Assembly: GCF_900217905.1 (NCBI RefSeq)
Contig: NZ_OBMO01000007.1
Location: 62,001-126,000 of the forward strand
Reading direction: 5' to 3'
DNA: 64,000 nt
Origin: Alloalcanivorax xenomutans
Lineage (GTDB): Bacteria; Pseudomonadota; Gammaproteobacteria; Pseudomonadales; Alcanivoracaceae
Shown here: positions 48,125 through 56,970 of the stretch, in pieces
How the letters are laid out: each line of letters starts with the position of its first letter
Numbering within the stretch: position 1 is the stretch's first letter
Position numbers and translations under genes: made by a program
The notes under the pieces: model-generated
Seen by the model: only the letters and a program-made list of their open reading frames with translations
Database searches by the model: none
Told to the model about the DNA's origin: nothing

Positions 48125-48658
48125 TTATGGCGCTGTGGCGGGCATGCCGTCGTTGATGTCGATACCCTGGTCGCGCATGGCACGGATCAGTCCGGCCCGG
48201 GTGCCGGGAATGTTGTCCATCATCCGGTGTCGAATCGCCGCCACTTCATCGGCGCTATAGGGCTCGGCGCCGGCCGGGGTGCTGTCCCCGGCGATGCCAT
48301 CGCGGCGCAGGATCCAGTTCAGCAGCGCCGCCAGTTGTTCGTCGTTCAGCGCCGCCTGAGCCACGCCAGGTACGCGCACCAGAAATTCCCTTCCCCCCGG
48401 TACGCGCAGAAAGTTGCCGACAAAGCCGATCATGTTGGGTACATCGTTGGCGGGCGCGCCTTGCCCCTGGGGCAGATGGCAGCCCGCGCATTGCAGCTGA
48501 TAGTTCACCTCCGGGCGATAGCCGGCCCGTGACAGTGGCACCTGCGGTTGTTCATTACCGGGTGCTGGTTTCTGCCCGGGGTCGGGAAACGCCCGGGCAT
48601 GCCCGGCAGGGGTGGCCAGACAGGCAACGACCAGCAACAGTGGCGGCAACGGCTTCAT
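48125..48658 (-). CDS. Periplasmic monohaem c-type cytochrome of the amine dehydrogenase cluster
   Basis: A 177-residue secreted protein (signal peptide ending HARA, residues 1-22). One haem site, C57-A-G-C60-H61, follows a proline-rich stretch; no second CxxCH is present. Met76 (VPNMIGF) is a possible sixth ligand. The C-terminal ~50 residues (PYSADEVAAIRHRM onward) extend beyond a minimal cytochrome c. A small monohaem cytochrome also follows the light chain in the known aau cluster of Alcaligenes faecalis. It could accept electrons from the dehydrogenase or assist cofactor formation; it is not a MauG (two haems). It begins 7 bp after the light-chain stop. Confidence 0.85.
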   Translation of the reverse strand: MKPLPPLLLVVACLATPAGHARAFPDPGQKPAPGNEQPQVPLSRAGYRPEVNYQLQCAGCHLPQGQGAPANDVPNMIGFVGNFLRVPGGREFLVRVPGVAQAALNDEQLAALLNWILRRDGIAGDSTPAGAEPYSADEVAAIRHRMMDNIPGTRAGLIRAMRDQGIDINDGMPATAP

Positions 48659-48665
48659 ACCGGGC

Positions 48666-49190
48666 TCAGGCGCTGGCCACGCCGCGAATCACCGCGACGG
48701 TGCAGTTGTAGACGTTGGCCTTGGCGCCCAGGCACCAGTTGATGTCGTTGTTGTTGAACGGCCGGTACATCGGTTCCTCGCTGTCGTTACGGGTGCAGGC
48801 GCACTGACCGCAGCTGTGCTTACCGCAGCAATCGTTGTAGGAGATGATGTAGTCCAGGCCGTCCGCCGGGTTGCGGCAGGTGCCGATCCAGGTGACTTGG
48901 GAGACTTCCGTGCCCGGCGGACAACTGGTCACCGAGCCGCCGCAGCAACTGCACAGAAAGCCGTCCACGGAGCAGTAACGCCAGTAGTCGCAGCTGTTGG
49001 GATCGCCCGGATCACCGGCGGATGGCGACTCCGCGGCCAGCGCCTTGGCGGTGCGGTCGATGGGTAGCAGCACCGGCATGGCGGTGCCCACCACCATCAG
49101 GGAACCAAGTTTGGAAAGAAAATTCCGCCGCGACGTGGTGTTGGCCACGTGCCGGCTGGAGCGTTCGAAAAAACGGTCGAGAAATTTCAT
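48666..49190 (-). CDS. aauA: Aromatic amine dehydrogenase, TTQ-bearing light chain
   Basis: A 174-residue precursor. The leader carries a Tat motif, SRRNFLSK (Arg21-Arg22), normal for this family. The mature part aligns with methylamine dehydrogenase small subunit: TTQ would form from Trp101 (QVTWIGTC) and Trp152 (NDINWCLG), whose 51-residue spacing equals W57-W108. Asp76 (SVDGFLC) and Asp120 (SYNDCCGK) match the maturation/catalytic Asp32 and Asp76. Fourteen cysteines are present instead of twelve: extra Cys83 (CSCCGG) and Cys127 (KHSCGQCAC) are features of aromatic rather than methylamine dehydrogenase. AGGAG lies before the ATG at 49190. Confidence 0.95.
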   Translation of the reverse strand: MKFLDRFFERSSRHVANTTSRRNFLSKLGSLMVVGTAMPVLLPIDRTAKALAAESPSAGDPGDPNSCDYWRYCSVDGFLCSCCGGSVTSCPPGTEVSQVTWIGTCRNPADGLDYIISYNDCCGKHSCGQCACTRNDSEEPMYRPFNNNDINWCLGAKANVYNCTVAVIRGVASA

Positions 49191-49205
49191 GGTCGGACTC
49201 CTGGC

Positions 49206-49811
49206 TCAGGACGGCGTATGCATGGAAGGGGAGGGCTTGTTGAGGTATTCCTGCAGGGTGGCCGCGCCCAGGTGCTCGGTTTCGAACAGGCTGTCCAGGT
49301 GTTCCCGTGAGTTCACCAGCCCTTTGGCCTTGAGCACGCCCTGACCATCGATCATCACCGCGTAGGGCAGCTTGCCGATCTGATAGGTCATGCCCACCTG
49401 CGGGCTGACCACGTAGCGAGTGCCTTCCAGCCCGAATTCCTTGATCAGTTTTCGTTGCTGTTCCGGCTCACCGTCGCTGATGTACACCACTTCCAGATCG
49501 TCGCGGGCCTTATCGATGGCACGCAACGCCGGCAACAGGGATTTGCAGATCGGGCAAGTCGGTGACAGGAAGAACAGCAGTTGAGTGCGATCGGCGGCGT
49601 AGCCGAAGTTCACCGGACGCCCCAACAGATCCTCGGCGGTAACCTGGGGCGCGGGCTGATTCACCGCCACGCCTTTGTCCACCATAAGAGCGCCGGCGGG
49701 GGCGATACGAGCGTGCAGAACACCGATCTGACGGATCAGGCCAAACACCACCAGAGCCAGGGCGATCAGTAAGCACCAGAGCAGAATGTTGGAAATCAAT
49801 AGAGCAGTCAT
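49206..49811 (-). CDS. aauD: MauD-like thiol:disulfide protein for light-chain maturation
   Basis: A 201-residue thioredoxin-like protein. An N-terminal membrane anchor (residues about 2-27) precedes a periplasmic domain with the redox pair Cys86-Pro-Ile-Cys89 (LSPTCPICKSLLPAL). MauD proteins help form the many disulfides of the light chain; without them the light chain is degraded. The gene is 15 bp upstream of aauA and 6 bp downstream of aauE. Length is normal for MauD. Confidence 0.9.
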   Translation of the reverse strand: MTALLISNILLWCLLIALALVVFGLIRQIGVLHARIAPAGALMVDKGVAVNQPAPQVTAEDLLGRPVNFGYAADRTQLLFFLSPTCPICKSLLPALRAIDKARDDLEVVYISDGEPEQQRKLIKEFGLEGTRYVVSPQVGMTYQIGKLPYAVMIDGQGVLKAKGLVNSREHLDSLFETEHLGAATLQEYLNKPSPSMHTPS

Positions 49812-49817
49812 AGCGTA

Positions 49818-50357
49818 TTACCTTCCGGTCAAAGCAAGCAGGCGCGGCCGATTCGCCAAGAGGGCATCGGTCGCGGCGTAAATCAGCAGGGTCGCGGCGC
49901 CGGCGGCCAACACCACGAAACCGTCGAATAAACCCAGGGTGCGTTCGGCCACGGGCAGGCCGGCCGGTATCGCCAGGGCGATCAGCAAGCCATTGCGGAT
50001 CAGCAGCAACGGATGCAGGGGTTGCTGACTGTTGGGGCCGGCGCAGCCGCAATCGAGATCGTGGCGCCCGCGCAGCAGATTGGTGATCATGGCCAGGGCG
50101 TAGAGCGCGAGCAGGCCGGCGGCGAGAACGGCGCTGGTGACGCGGCTGGGCTGGAACAGCAAGCCCAGGGCCAACGCGCCTTCCAGAACCGGCAGTGCGC
50201 GGGCGGTGACCGTGGTCAGACTCGTTGGCAACAGCTGGTAGGCATCCAACTGGCGTTCGAACCAGGCCGGTGCCTGCAATTTATGCAGCGCCGCGCTGGC
50301 CAGGATCACCGCCAGGGCCAGGGCGCCGGCGATGCTGATAATCGGATCCAGCGTCAT
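49818..50357 (-). CDS. aauE: MauE-like membrane protein (DoxX-related)
   Basis: A 179-residue integral membrane protein with four or five hydrophobic segments. ALAVILASAALHKLQAPAWFE and ARALPVLEGALALGLL are typical of the MauE family; a cysteine pair, DLDCGCAGPN, lies in a loop. In mau and aau clusters MauE and MauD act together in folding and transport of the light chain. GGAGGAA precedes the ATG. It sits between the heavy-chain gene and aauD, the same order as in Alcaligenes faecalis. Confidence 0.9.
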   Translation of the reverse strand: MTLDPIISIAGALALAVILASAALHKLQAPAWFERQLDAYQLLPTSLTTVTARALPVLEGALALGLLFQPSRVTSAVLAAGLLALYALAMITNLLRGRHDLDCGCAGPNSQQPLHPLLLIRNGLLIALAIPAGLPVAERTLGLFDGFVVLAAGAATLLIYAATDALLANRPRLLALTGR

Positions 50358-50371
50358 GGTTATTCCTCCAC

Positions 50372-51514
50372 TCAGTGATTGAGGATCAGCGTTGGGGTTT
50401 TGCTGACGCCTTCCATGGTGTGAAGGTGCTTGCCGGTTTTCAGATCAAAGGTCTCCAGGCCGCCCTCGATGTTGGTGCCCAGCAGCAGCGGCGCGTCATC
50501 GTTGGTGGCGTTGAGGCTCCAGATCAGATTAGGAGCCTCCAGCGTGCCGACCTTTTTGTGGGTCTTCAGATCGAACGCCCAGATGATGGTGCTCGGATCT
50601 TCCCACTTGTGCCGCTCATGATCCGGATGCATCAGTACGTAGAGACGATTCAGTCGCGGTGCGATGGCCATCAACTGCCAGCCGCCGGGGGCCCAGCCGT
50701 CTTTCTTTTCTTGTTCGCTGGTCAGGGACCAAGTGGGCAGGACCTTGGGTTTGGCGCCGGAGAAATCGACACCGTGAATGACGCCCTCGGTGGTAACGAA
50801 ATAGAAGGTGTCGCCCAGATGGATGGCCCTTTCCACCAGCTTCTCCTGCTCCGGGTCGAAGAATTGGGTGGTGGTGCGATCACTGACCTTGCCGTTGTCA
50901 TCCAGGGTGGTGACTTGCAGATCACCACTGCCGCACAGGGATGCGAAACGCCGGTCACCAATCGGGTAAGCGAGAATGCAGCCGTTGATGTTGACCTCGC
51001 TGGCCACTTTTTGGGCCTGGGTATCGACCACGGTAATGGTTTGTGACGGCGTGAAGTTGTAAACGTAAACAAAGCGGTCATCGCCGCTCATCGACAGCGC
51101 GTACTTCTCGGTCAGCGTGGAGGCGCGCTTGGCGGGGATTTCCACTTCCCAGGAGGGGGACAGGGTGCGGGTATCCCAGGCGGTCAGCACATCGGTACGG
51201 GTGCCGCGCACATAGCGGCTGAAAAAGATATCGGCGGTGTAGACCGTCTTCTGATCGTGGGCCAGCACCGCCGGCGCGGCGCCGCCGGTACTGAGCATGC
51301 CCAGCACTTTTTGTCGGTCCGGATCCACCACCACCACCCGGGTGGCGACCATGTTGTCGAACTCGAAGTCGATCAGATAACTGCGATGAGGACTGGGAGG
51401 GAAAGGCAGTTCGGCCTGGCCGACGGTTTCGGTCGGCAGCGCCGCGTACAAGGACGGTGGGATCAGTGCGGATCCCAGCGCCAGCAGGCCGGCGGCAAAT
51501 TTGGACAAAGGCAT
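50372..51514 (-). CDS. aauB: Aromatic amine dehydrogenase, heavy chain
   Basis: A 380-residue periplasmic beta-propeller with a signal peptide (cleavage after SLYA). Family blocks include DFEFDNMVATRVVVVDPDRQ, KTVYTADIFFSRYVRGTRTD, FVYVYNFTPSQTITVVD and WQLMAIAPRLNRLYVLMH, all typical of the MauB/AauB heavy chain. It pairs with the TTQ light chain as an alpha2beta2 enzyme that deaminates primary amines and passes electrons to a small periplasmic carrier. The start is the ATG at 51514 (AGGGA upstream). It heads a seven-gene run; two TGCCAA repeats lie upstream. Confidence 0.93.
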   Translation of the reverse strand: MPLSKFAAGLLALGSALIPPSLYAALPTETVGQAELPFPPSPHRSYLIDFEFDNMVATRVVVVDPDRQKVLGMLSTGGAAPAVLAHDQKTVYTADIFFSRYVRGTRTDVLTAWDTRTLSPSWEVEIPAKRASTLTEKYALSMSGDDRFVYVYNFTPSQTITVVDTQAQKVASEVNINGCILAYPIGDRRFASLCGSGDLQVTTLDDNGKVSDRTTTQFFDPEQEKLVERAIHLGDTFYFVTTEGVIHGVDFSGAKPKVLPTWSLTSEQEKKDGWAPGGWQLMAIAPRLNRLYVLMHPDHERHKWEDPSTIIWAFDLKTHKKVGTLEAPNLIWSLNATNDDAPLLLGTNIEGGLETFDLKTGKHLHTMEGVSKTPTLILNH

Positions 51515-51599
51515 GGTGATTCCCTGTTTTTGGTTATCGATGGCATGGAACACTGCCTTCAGTCTGCGCCGGTCAGGGAAGGGGAAGCTTGAGAATGGG

Positions 51600-51626
51600 T
51601 GCCAACCCGTTGGCTATTCTTGCCAA
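51600..51626. promoter_or_regulatory. AraC-type operator candidate upstream of aauB
   Basis: TGCCAA occurs at 51600-51605 and again at 51621-51626, exactly 21 bases apart (two helical turns), with an inverted TTGGC between them at 51610-51614. The site ends 85 bases upstream of the aauB start. Spaced direct repeats like this are usual for AraC-family activators; the FeaR-like gene at 53000 is the candidate binder. Confidence 0.55.
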
Positions 51627-51642
51627 GACTAAGAGCAGGCTC

Positions 51643-52173
51643 TTAGAGGCGGGCGCGTACCCGTTGCTGAATGTCGCGAAGCTGGGGTTCGCTGAGTGTG
51701 GTGAGCGTATGCAGGCGTTCGGGCAGTCCGCTGCTCTTGCGCTGAACGTAGAGATTGAAGCCTTTGCGTCGATCCCCGCGCACCTGAATATCGGCGATAT
51801 CCTCATAGGGTATGAGGGCCAGCCGTGGGCGCAAGGTGGTGCCGAACAGAACCCGGAGGATGTCCCCGAACAGGGCTGGCCGGTCGGGCAGCGGCGCCAG
51901 AGGGACGTAGTGGATCCCGTGATCGTCCAGTCGGCAACGGATAACCCGGCCGGTACACCACAGCAAGGCCAGCCCGATCATCAGAAACGACAGGCTCATG
52001 CCCGCCATGATGACGCCGGGAAAGCTGACCAGCGAGGTCAGATAGAAAAGAATGCTGTCCTTCAGCGATTCACCCGTGCCCAGGCAGATCCAGACCGGCA
52101 GGAACCCCATGAAAGTGAAGATGGTGCCCGAGATGGCGGTGGGATAGCGCTTCAGGTAGTAGGATGTTGCCAT
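51643..52173 (-). CDS. Small membrane protein with PH-like C-terminal domain, function unknown
   Basis: A 176-residue protein (start taken at the ATG at 52173; 52200 and 52230 are also open and no site is strong). Two hydrophobic segments (FTFMGFLPVWICLG and SLVSFPGVIMAGMSLSFLMIGLALLW, read in parts) are followed by a soluble part with HGIHYVPLAP and LIPYEDIADIQVRGDR, which resembles bacterial PH-like domains. It stands between the amine cluster and its likely regulator and is divergent from the gene at 52199. No function is assigned. Confidence 0.65.
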   Translation of the reverse strand: MATSYYLKRYPTAISGTIFTFMGFLPVWICLGTGESLKDSILFYLTSLVSFPGVIMAGMSLSFLMIGLALLWCTGRVIRCRLDDHGIHYVPLAPLPDRPALFGDILRVLFGTTLRPRLALIPYEDIADIQVRGDRRKGFNLYVQRKSSGLPERLHTLTTLSEPQLRDIQQRVRARL

Positions 52174-52198
52174 GTCCGTATTTCGCCGGTAAGCGTCC

Positions 52199-52993
52199 AT
52201 GAACGGATTCAAGCACAAAATGGCGGTCAATACCGCCGATCCTGCCCGCGGCTTTCTCTTTGTGGCGTTGCTGTGGCTATGGCCGGTGGTGCCTTGGGCT
52301 ACGGAGATTGGTCCGCCGGGCGTTTATCTGGATTTTGCCGGCGACCGTCAGGACCGGTACCAGGGGCAACTGACGGCGCCGGAATTCACCGAGCCGCTTT
52401 ATTTTCTGCTATCGGATTGGGTCGCCGCCGATATCGACGTTGCTGGCGCCGAAGGCACGGTGGTGGCCCGGTTGAGCCGGGAGATGGGGGATATCTGGGG
52501 CGGGCCGGGCAGCTATGATCTGGCGGAAGGGCCGGCGCCGGACAGCGGCTCCTGGTTCGCCGGCGTCCTGGCGCCGGGACGCTATGCGCTGTGGGTGGCG
52601 TCACCGCAACGCAAGTCCCTCTCCTACACCGTACTCATGACGGCGCCATCGCGCCGGCCCCCAGAGGTTTGGAGCGTGGCGCTCGGGCGTCTGTCGCGGG
52701 AGCCGATCCTGGTTACCGAACAACTGGAGGCACCGGTACTGACGCATCGTTATCAGGTGAGGATCGACCGTGAGGTGTTGTTGGAAGCGACGCTCGGCGT
52801 GACCGGGCCGATACCTCGGCTGCGGATTCTGTCCGCCGGTGGCCACCACGCCGTGGCACATACCCATGATGGGGAGGATGGCGTGCGCGTCCGGGTGCCG
52901 CCGGGCCGTTATCAAGTGGAGATCAGTGGCGAGCGGCCCGCGCACTATGACCTGACACTCCATGCCACGGGGTTTTCCGCAAGCAGGCCCTGA
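52199..52993 (+). CDS. Exported hypothetical protein
   Basis: A 264-residue protein with a hydrophobic leader (FLFVALLWLWPVVPWATEIG) and a mature part rich in beta strands. The repeats GSWFAGVLAPGRYALWVAS and VRVRVPPGRYQVEISGERP look like two pre-peptidase-C-like or jelly-roll domains, but that is only a resemblance. The start at 52199 or 52220 is uncertain, as no good ribosome site is seen. It is convergent with the AraC gene, with stops 6 bp apart. Function unknown. Confidence 0.65.
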   Translation: MNGFKHKMAVNTADPARGFLFVALLWLWPVVPWATEIGPPGVYLDFAGDRQDRYQGQLTAPEFTEPLYFLLSDWVAADIDVAGAEGTVVARLSREMGDIWGGPGSYDLAEGPAPDSGSWFAGVLAPGRYALWVASPQRKSLSYTVLMTAPSRRPPEVWSVALGRLSREPILVTEQLEAPVLTHRYQVRIDREVLLEATLGVTGPIPRLRILSAGGHHAVAHTHDGEDGVRVRVPPGRYQVEISGERPAHYDLTLHATGFSASRP

Positions 52994-52999
52994 CCGACA

Positions 53000-53953
53000 T
53001 CAGTTGTGACGGCCCCGTGCCTGCAGACGCCAGTCGCTGGGGCTGATGGCGAAGGCCGCCTTGAAGCTGCGGCTAAAGGACGCACTGTCGGTAAAGCCGT
53101 AATCCAGAGCCACTTCAAGAATGCTGCGATGGTCATTGTCGGGCAAGGCGAGAGCGTCGCGCACCGCATCCAGCCGCACCTGGCGGATGAAGCGTCCGGG
53201 GGTGACCTGGTGCTCCTGAAACAGGCGGTACAGGGCGCGCCGGGACACATGCAGCGCCTCGGCCAGTTCGTCCGGGCTCAAATGCGGGTCGTCGATATGG
53301 GCAAGCACATGCTGATGGGCGGTATCCAGCCGAAGGGTAGGCGAGGCCTGACCCGCCGGCCTGACGGAACAATGGATCAGGGCGGACAGCATTAATTGCA
53401 CCGCCTGAAAAATGGTCTGGGCGCTGTCGCCGTCGCCGGGGCGCTCCAGTAAAGCCAGCAGGGCGGCAAGGGCCGCGCGGGCGGTGGTGCGATCACTCAA
53501 CGAACGGCCGCAAAGACGGTCACTAATCTGGTGCCAGCCGGGCACCGCGTGATAGGGCAGGGTCAACACCGTCAATTGCGCCTGGTGATCTTTCTCCAAC
53601 CGATAGGGGCGGCTGGTATCGCACACGGTGATATCGCCGGGGCGCAGCACCGTACGGTGGCCATCCTGCTCCACCAGCATGCGCCCGGCCTGCTGCCACA
53701 TGACCTTGAGGTAGCCGGTTTCCGCCCGTTTGATGGCGTAATCGGTGCGGGTGAGCTGGCACTGGTCGGCACGGATCACCGCCACCGAGCGCTCGCCGAG
53801 GCTGGTCAGGCGCACCCGGGCATGGAAGTCGTCGTCCCGGGGCGAGGCGATCCTGAGCCAGGGGAAGTTGTCGTTGACGAACTGCCGCCACGGCTGAAAT
53901 CCCCGCAGGGTGCGGGTTTCCACAAGATGACTGGTGCTGGCTGCGGGTTCCAT
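53000..53953 (-). CDS. AraC family regulator, FeaR-like
   Basis: A 317-residue AraC-type activator. The N-terminal ~200 residues resemble the AraC_binding_2 domain of FeaR (FHARVRLTSLGERSVAVIRAD, GDITVCDTSRPYRLE). The C-terminal domain has two HTH units: LSPDELAEALHVSRRALYRLFQE and EVALDYGFTDSASFSRSFKAAF. FeaR activates the copper amine oxidase and phenylacetaldehyde dehydrogenase of E. coli in response to phenylethylamine. Here it lies on the same strand 1.5 kb upstream of a TTQ amine dehydrogenase operon, a strong contextual match. GGAGGG precedes the ATG. Confidence 0.85.
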   Translation of the reverse strand: MEPAASTSHLVETRTLRGFQPWRQFVNDNFPWLRIASPRDDDFHARVRLTSLGERSVAVIRADQCQLTRTDYAIKRAETGYLKVMWQQAGRMLVEQDGHRTVLRPGDITVCDTSRPYRLEKDHQAQLTVLTLPYHAVPGWHQISDRLCGRSLSDRTTARAALAALLALLERPGDGDSAQTIFQAVQLMLSALIHCSVRPAGQASPTLRLDTAHQHVLAHIDDPHLSPDELAEALHVSRRALYRLFQEHQVTPGRFIRQVRLDAVRDALALPDNDHRSILEVALDYGFTDSASFSRSFKAAFAISPSDWRLQARGRHN

Positions 53954-54151
53954 CGGGACCCTCCGCGTAGGCGTTGGCGAAAAGAAGAGGACGGCTACCG
54001 CTTTCCGGTAATGCCGCTACCGGAGCAGCAAACGCCGTGCCAATGCTTCCTTTCCGCCTGGGATTGTTGGACTTTTAAGGAAATATAACAAATTAATGAA
54101 TTGGGGCAATCAGGCAGAGGGAGGAGGGGGCCGCCATGGACTGCGGCCCAC

Positions 54152-54179
54152 AAAAAAGCCCGCCTAAGCGGGCTTTTTT
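54152..54179 (-). terminator. Intrinsic terminator of pckA
   Basis: AAAAAA-GCCCGC-CTAA-GCGGGC-TTTTTT: a 6-bp GC stem with A/T tracts on both sides, so it works in both directions. It lies 23 bases past the pckA stop. Confidence 0.9.
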
Positions 54180-54202
54180 ACTACCGGGCGCTGATCAGGA
54201 GA

Positions 54203-55747
54203 TCAGGCCTTGGGGCCGGCGGCGTGGATCTCTTCGGACACATCCGCGTATTTCTCGGCGAAGTTTTTCTCGAACTGCTGCGCCAGGTCACGGGCCTTGG
54301 CGTCGTACTCTTCCGGGTTGGCCCAGGTGTTTTTCGGTTGCAGCAGGTTGTCGTCCACACCGGGCACGGTCTTCGGCACATCCAGATTGATGATGTCCAG
54401 GTGCTCGGTTTCCGCGTCGTCCAGGGCGCCGCTGAGGATGGCATTGACCACGCCACGGGTGGTGGGGATGCTGAAGCGCTCGCCCTGACCGTAGGGGCCG
54501 CCGGTCCAGCCGGTGTTGACCAGGAACACCTTGGAGCCGAATTCTTCCATGCGCTTGATCAGCAGCTCGGCATATTCACCGGCACGGCGCGGGAAGAACG
54601 GGGCGCCGAAGCAGGTGGAGAAGGTGCTCTTGATGCCGGGCTCGGAGCCCATTTCGGTGGAGCCGACCAGGGCGGTGTAGCCGCTCAGGAAGTGGTAGGC
54701 GGCGGCTTCCTTGCTCAGACAGGACACCGGCGGTAGCACGCCGGTCAGGTCGCAGGTCAGGAAGATCACGTGCTTGGGTTCGCCGGCGCGGTTCTGCGGT
54801 ACCCGCTTCTCGATGTTTTCCAGCGGGTAGGCGGCGCGGGTGTTCTGGGTCAGGGACACATCGCTGTAGTCCGGCAGGCGGGTTTCGTCGTTAATGATGA
54901 CGTTTTCCAGCACCGCGCCGAATTTGATCGCGTCCCAGATCACCGGCTCGTTCTTCTGGCTCAGGTCGATGCACTTGGCGTAGCAGCCGCCTTCGATGTT
55001 GAACACCACGCCCTTGCCCCAACCGTGCTCATCGTCGCCGATCAGATAGCGGGCCGGGTCCGCGGACAGGGTGGTCTTGCCGGTGCCGGAGAGGCCGAAG
55101 AACAGGGCCACATCGCCGCTTTCGCCAACGTTGGCGGAGCAGTGCATCGGCAGCACGTCCTTGGCCGGCAGCAGGAAGTTCTGTACCGAGAACATGGCTT
55201 TCTTCATTTCACCGGCGTAGCGCATGCCAGCGATCAGCACTTTGCGCTGGGCGAAGTTGAGGATCACGCAACCGTCGGAGTTGGTGCCGTCGCGTTCCGG
55301 ATCACACTGGAAGTCCACCGCGTGCAGGATCTGCCATTGGTCCTTGCCGGCCGGATTGTAGGTGTCCGGGCGGATGAAAAGGGTGTTGGCGAACAGATTG
55401 TGCCAGGCGGTCTGGGCGGTGACCTTCACCGGCAGGTAGTGCTCTTCGGCGGCGCCAACGTGAAGATGGGAAACAAAGCTGTCACTTTCAGTAACGAAGG
55501 ACGCCACCCGATCCCAGAGGGCGTCGAACTTGTCCACCGGGAACGGGCGGTTCACCGGACCCCAGTGGATCTGCTCACTGGTGGAGGGTTCGTCGACGAT
55601 GAAACGGTCCATCGGGGAGCGGCCGGTACGGTGACCGGTTTCCACCACCAGGGACCCGTTGGCGGCCAGTTGGCCTTCGTTGCGCTGAATCGCCAGCTCC
55701 ACCAGTTGGGCCGGGCTCAAATCGTTGTAAATAATGGGATCGGTCAT
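54203..55747 (-). CDS. pckA: Phosphoenolpyruvate carboxykinase (ATP)
   Basis: A 514-residue gluconeogenic enzyme converting oxaloacetate and ATP to PEP. The P-loop [11 protein letters not shown], preceded by [10 protein letters not shown], the metal/OAA region [15 protein letters not shown], and the C-terminal [12 protein letters not shown] are diagnostic of the ATP-type enzyme. The start is the ATG at 55747 after AGGA; an open frame continues to 56062 but has no conserved sequence. Gluconeogenesis is essential for growth on hydrocarbons or fatty acids. It sits next to hslO, as in E. coli and Pseudomonas. Confidence 0.96.
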   Translation of the reverse strand: MTDPIIYNDLSPAQLVELAIQRNEGQLAANGSLVVETGHRTGRSPMDRFIVDEPSTSEQIHWGPVNRPFPVDKFDALWDRVASFVTESDSFVSHLHVGAAEEHYLPVKVTAQTAWHNLFANTLFIRPDTYNPAGKDQWQILHAVDFQCDPERDGTNSDGCVILNFAQRKVLIAGMRYAGEMKKAMFSVQNFLLPAKDVLPMHCSANVGESGDVALFFGLSGTGKTTLSADPARYLIGDDEHGWGKGVVFNIEGGCYAKCIDLSQKNEPVIWDAIKFGAVLENVIINDETRLPDYSDVSLTQNTRAAYPLENIEKRVPQNRAGEPKHVIFLTCDLTGVLPPVSCLSKEAAAYHFLSGYTALVGSTEMGSEPGIKSTFSTCFGAPFFPRRAGEYAELLIKRMEEFGSKVFLVNTGWTGGPYGQGERFSIPTTRGVVNAILSGALDDAETEHLDIINLDVPKTVPGVDDNLLQPKNTWANPEEYDAKARDLAQQFEKNFAEKYADVSEEIHAAGPKA

Positions 55748-56066
55748 GGTTTTTCCTGGGCTTGTGGCCGAGCTGCGGGCTTGTACTCGGCGGCCGAAAC
55801 CGCGTTCAAGGTAGCAAAGCCCCCTAGTTCGCATTGCGGGTGACAGTGCCGGTCTCGTGCCCTTTCGGGGCAAGACCTGAACCGGTGGTGTTTCCCACCT
55901 TTCGCCGTTTCCGGACCCGGAAAAACAGGCCAAGGGTAGCCGGACGGCGACTGCACGGGCCCAAGGAAGCAACCGGGTGGATGGCTTCGGGAAGCCCGAC
56001 AGGGGCGCGATTATGCCAGAAAAGCCAAAAGGTGGCGACGCCGCGCCGGGGTCCGTTGCCACGGTT
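55748..56066. other. Gap upstream of pckA, no gene seen
   Basis: These 319 bases between hslO and pckA, both leftward, must hold the pckA promoter and the hslO 3' end. The pckA frame stays open here but lacks conserved sequence and a start context. I see no repeat, hairpin terminator or RNA gene. Confidence 0.5.
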
Positions 56067-56921
56067 TTATGTTTCTTTGTGAATCAGCTCAGCCAAATCC
56101 ACCGCATCGAAGTGTTCCTGGTGGCCGCAGAAGTCGCAGGTCAGGGTGGCTTCCCCCTGTTCGTCCAGGATCGCCTGCAGCTCTTCCTTGCCCAGGGAAA
56201 CCAGTGCCCGCTGGGTGCGTTCCCGGGAGCAGGTGCAGCCGAATGCCAGCGGCTGCGCCGGCGGCAGCTGGGGCGGCGTGTCGTGGAACAGCCGGTGCAG
56301 TACGGTGGCGGTGTCGAGGTCCAGCAACTCCTCGCCACTGAGGGTGCTGGCCAGCGTTTCCAGGTGTTCCCAGGTGATGGCGTTGTGGTCGGCTTCGGCG
56401 ATCTGATTGGGCAGGCGTTGCAGCATCAGACCGGCGGCACGGCCGTTGCCCGCCGCCAGCCACAGGCGGGTGGGCAGTTGCTCGGATTGGCGGAAATAGC
56501 CTTCCAGACAGGTGGCCAGGTCCGGCCCTTCCAGGGGCACGATGCCCTGATACTGGCGGCCCTGCTCCGGGCTGATGGTGATCACCATGGTGCCTTCGCC
56601 CAGCAGCGCCGGCAGGTTGGTGCGATCCGCCGGCAGGGATTCGGCGTGGCGAGCCAGCGCGCGCACCTTGCCGTCGTCGCTGCATTCCGCCATCAGTAGG
56701 GACAGCGGTCCCTTGCCCTGGGCCTGCAGTGCCAGGCGGCCCTTGAATTTGAGGGTGCTGGCGAGCAGGGCCACGGCCACTACTGCTTCGCTGATCAGGC
56801 TCTGCACCACCATTGGGTAGTCGCGGTTGCCGGTGATCGACGCCAGACTGCTTTCCAGGCGGATCAGTTCGCCACGGATGTCGGAGTCCGGGAAGAGAAA
56901 ACGTTGCTTTTGGTCCTGCAT
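56067..56921 (-). CDS. hslO: Redox-regulated chaperone Hsp33
   Basis: A 284-residue holdase chaperone activated by oxidation. The zinc-binding switch cysteines are all present: Cys229 and Cys231 (FGCTCSRE), Cys262 and Cys265 (LTCDFCGH). The N-terminal domain has [20 protein letters not shown] and [17 protein letters not shown]. The start is the ATG at 56921; an upstream open frame to 57191 overlaps hslR and is rejected. It follows hslR by 49 bp in the yrfG-hslR-hslO operon. Confidence 0.95.
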   Translation of the reverse strand: MQDQKQRFLFPDSDIRGELIRLESSLASITGNRDYPMVVQSLISEAVVAVALLASTLKFKGRLALQAQGKGPLSLLMAECSDDGKVRALARHAESLPADRTNLPALLGEGTMVITISPEQGRQYQGIVPLEGPDLATCLEGYFRQSEQLPTRLWLAAGNGRAAGLMLQRLPNQIAEADHNAITWEHLETLASTLSGEELLDLDTATVLHRLFHDTPPQLPPAQPLAFGCTCSRERTQRALVSLGKEELQAILDEQGEATLTCDFCGHQEHFDAVDLAELIHKET

Positions 56922-56970
56922 TGGTGCCTTTCCTGCTGTTTTTGGGGCCATGACGACTATGAACAGGCGC

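Noticed and set aside
48125-48658. Reading the cytochrome as a MauG homologue
   Set aside because: MauG is a dihaem protein of about 370 residues. This has one CxxCH and 177 residues.
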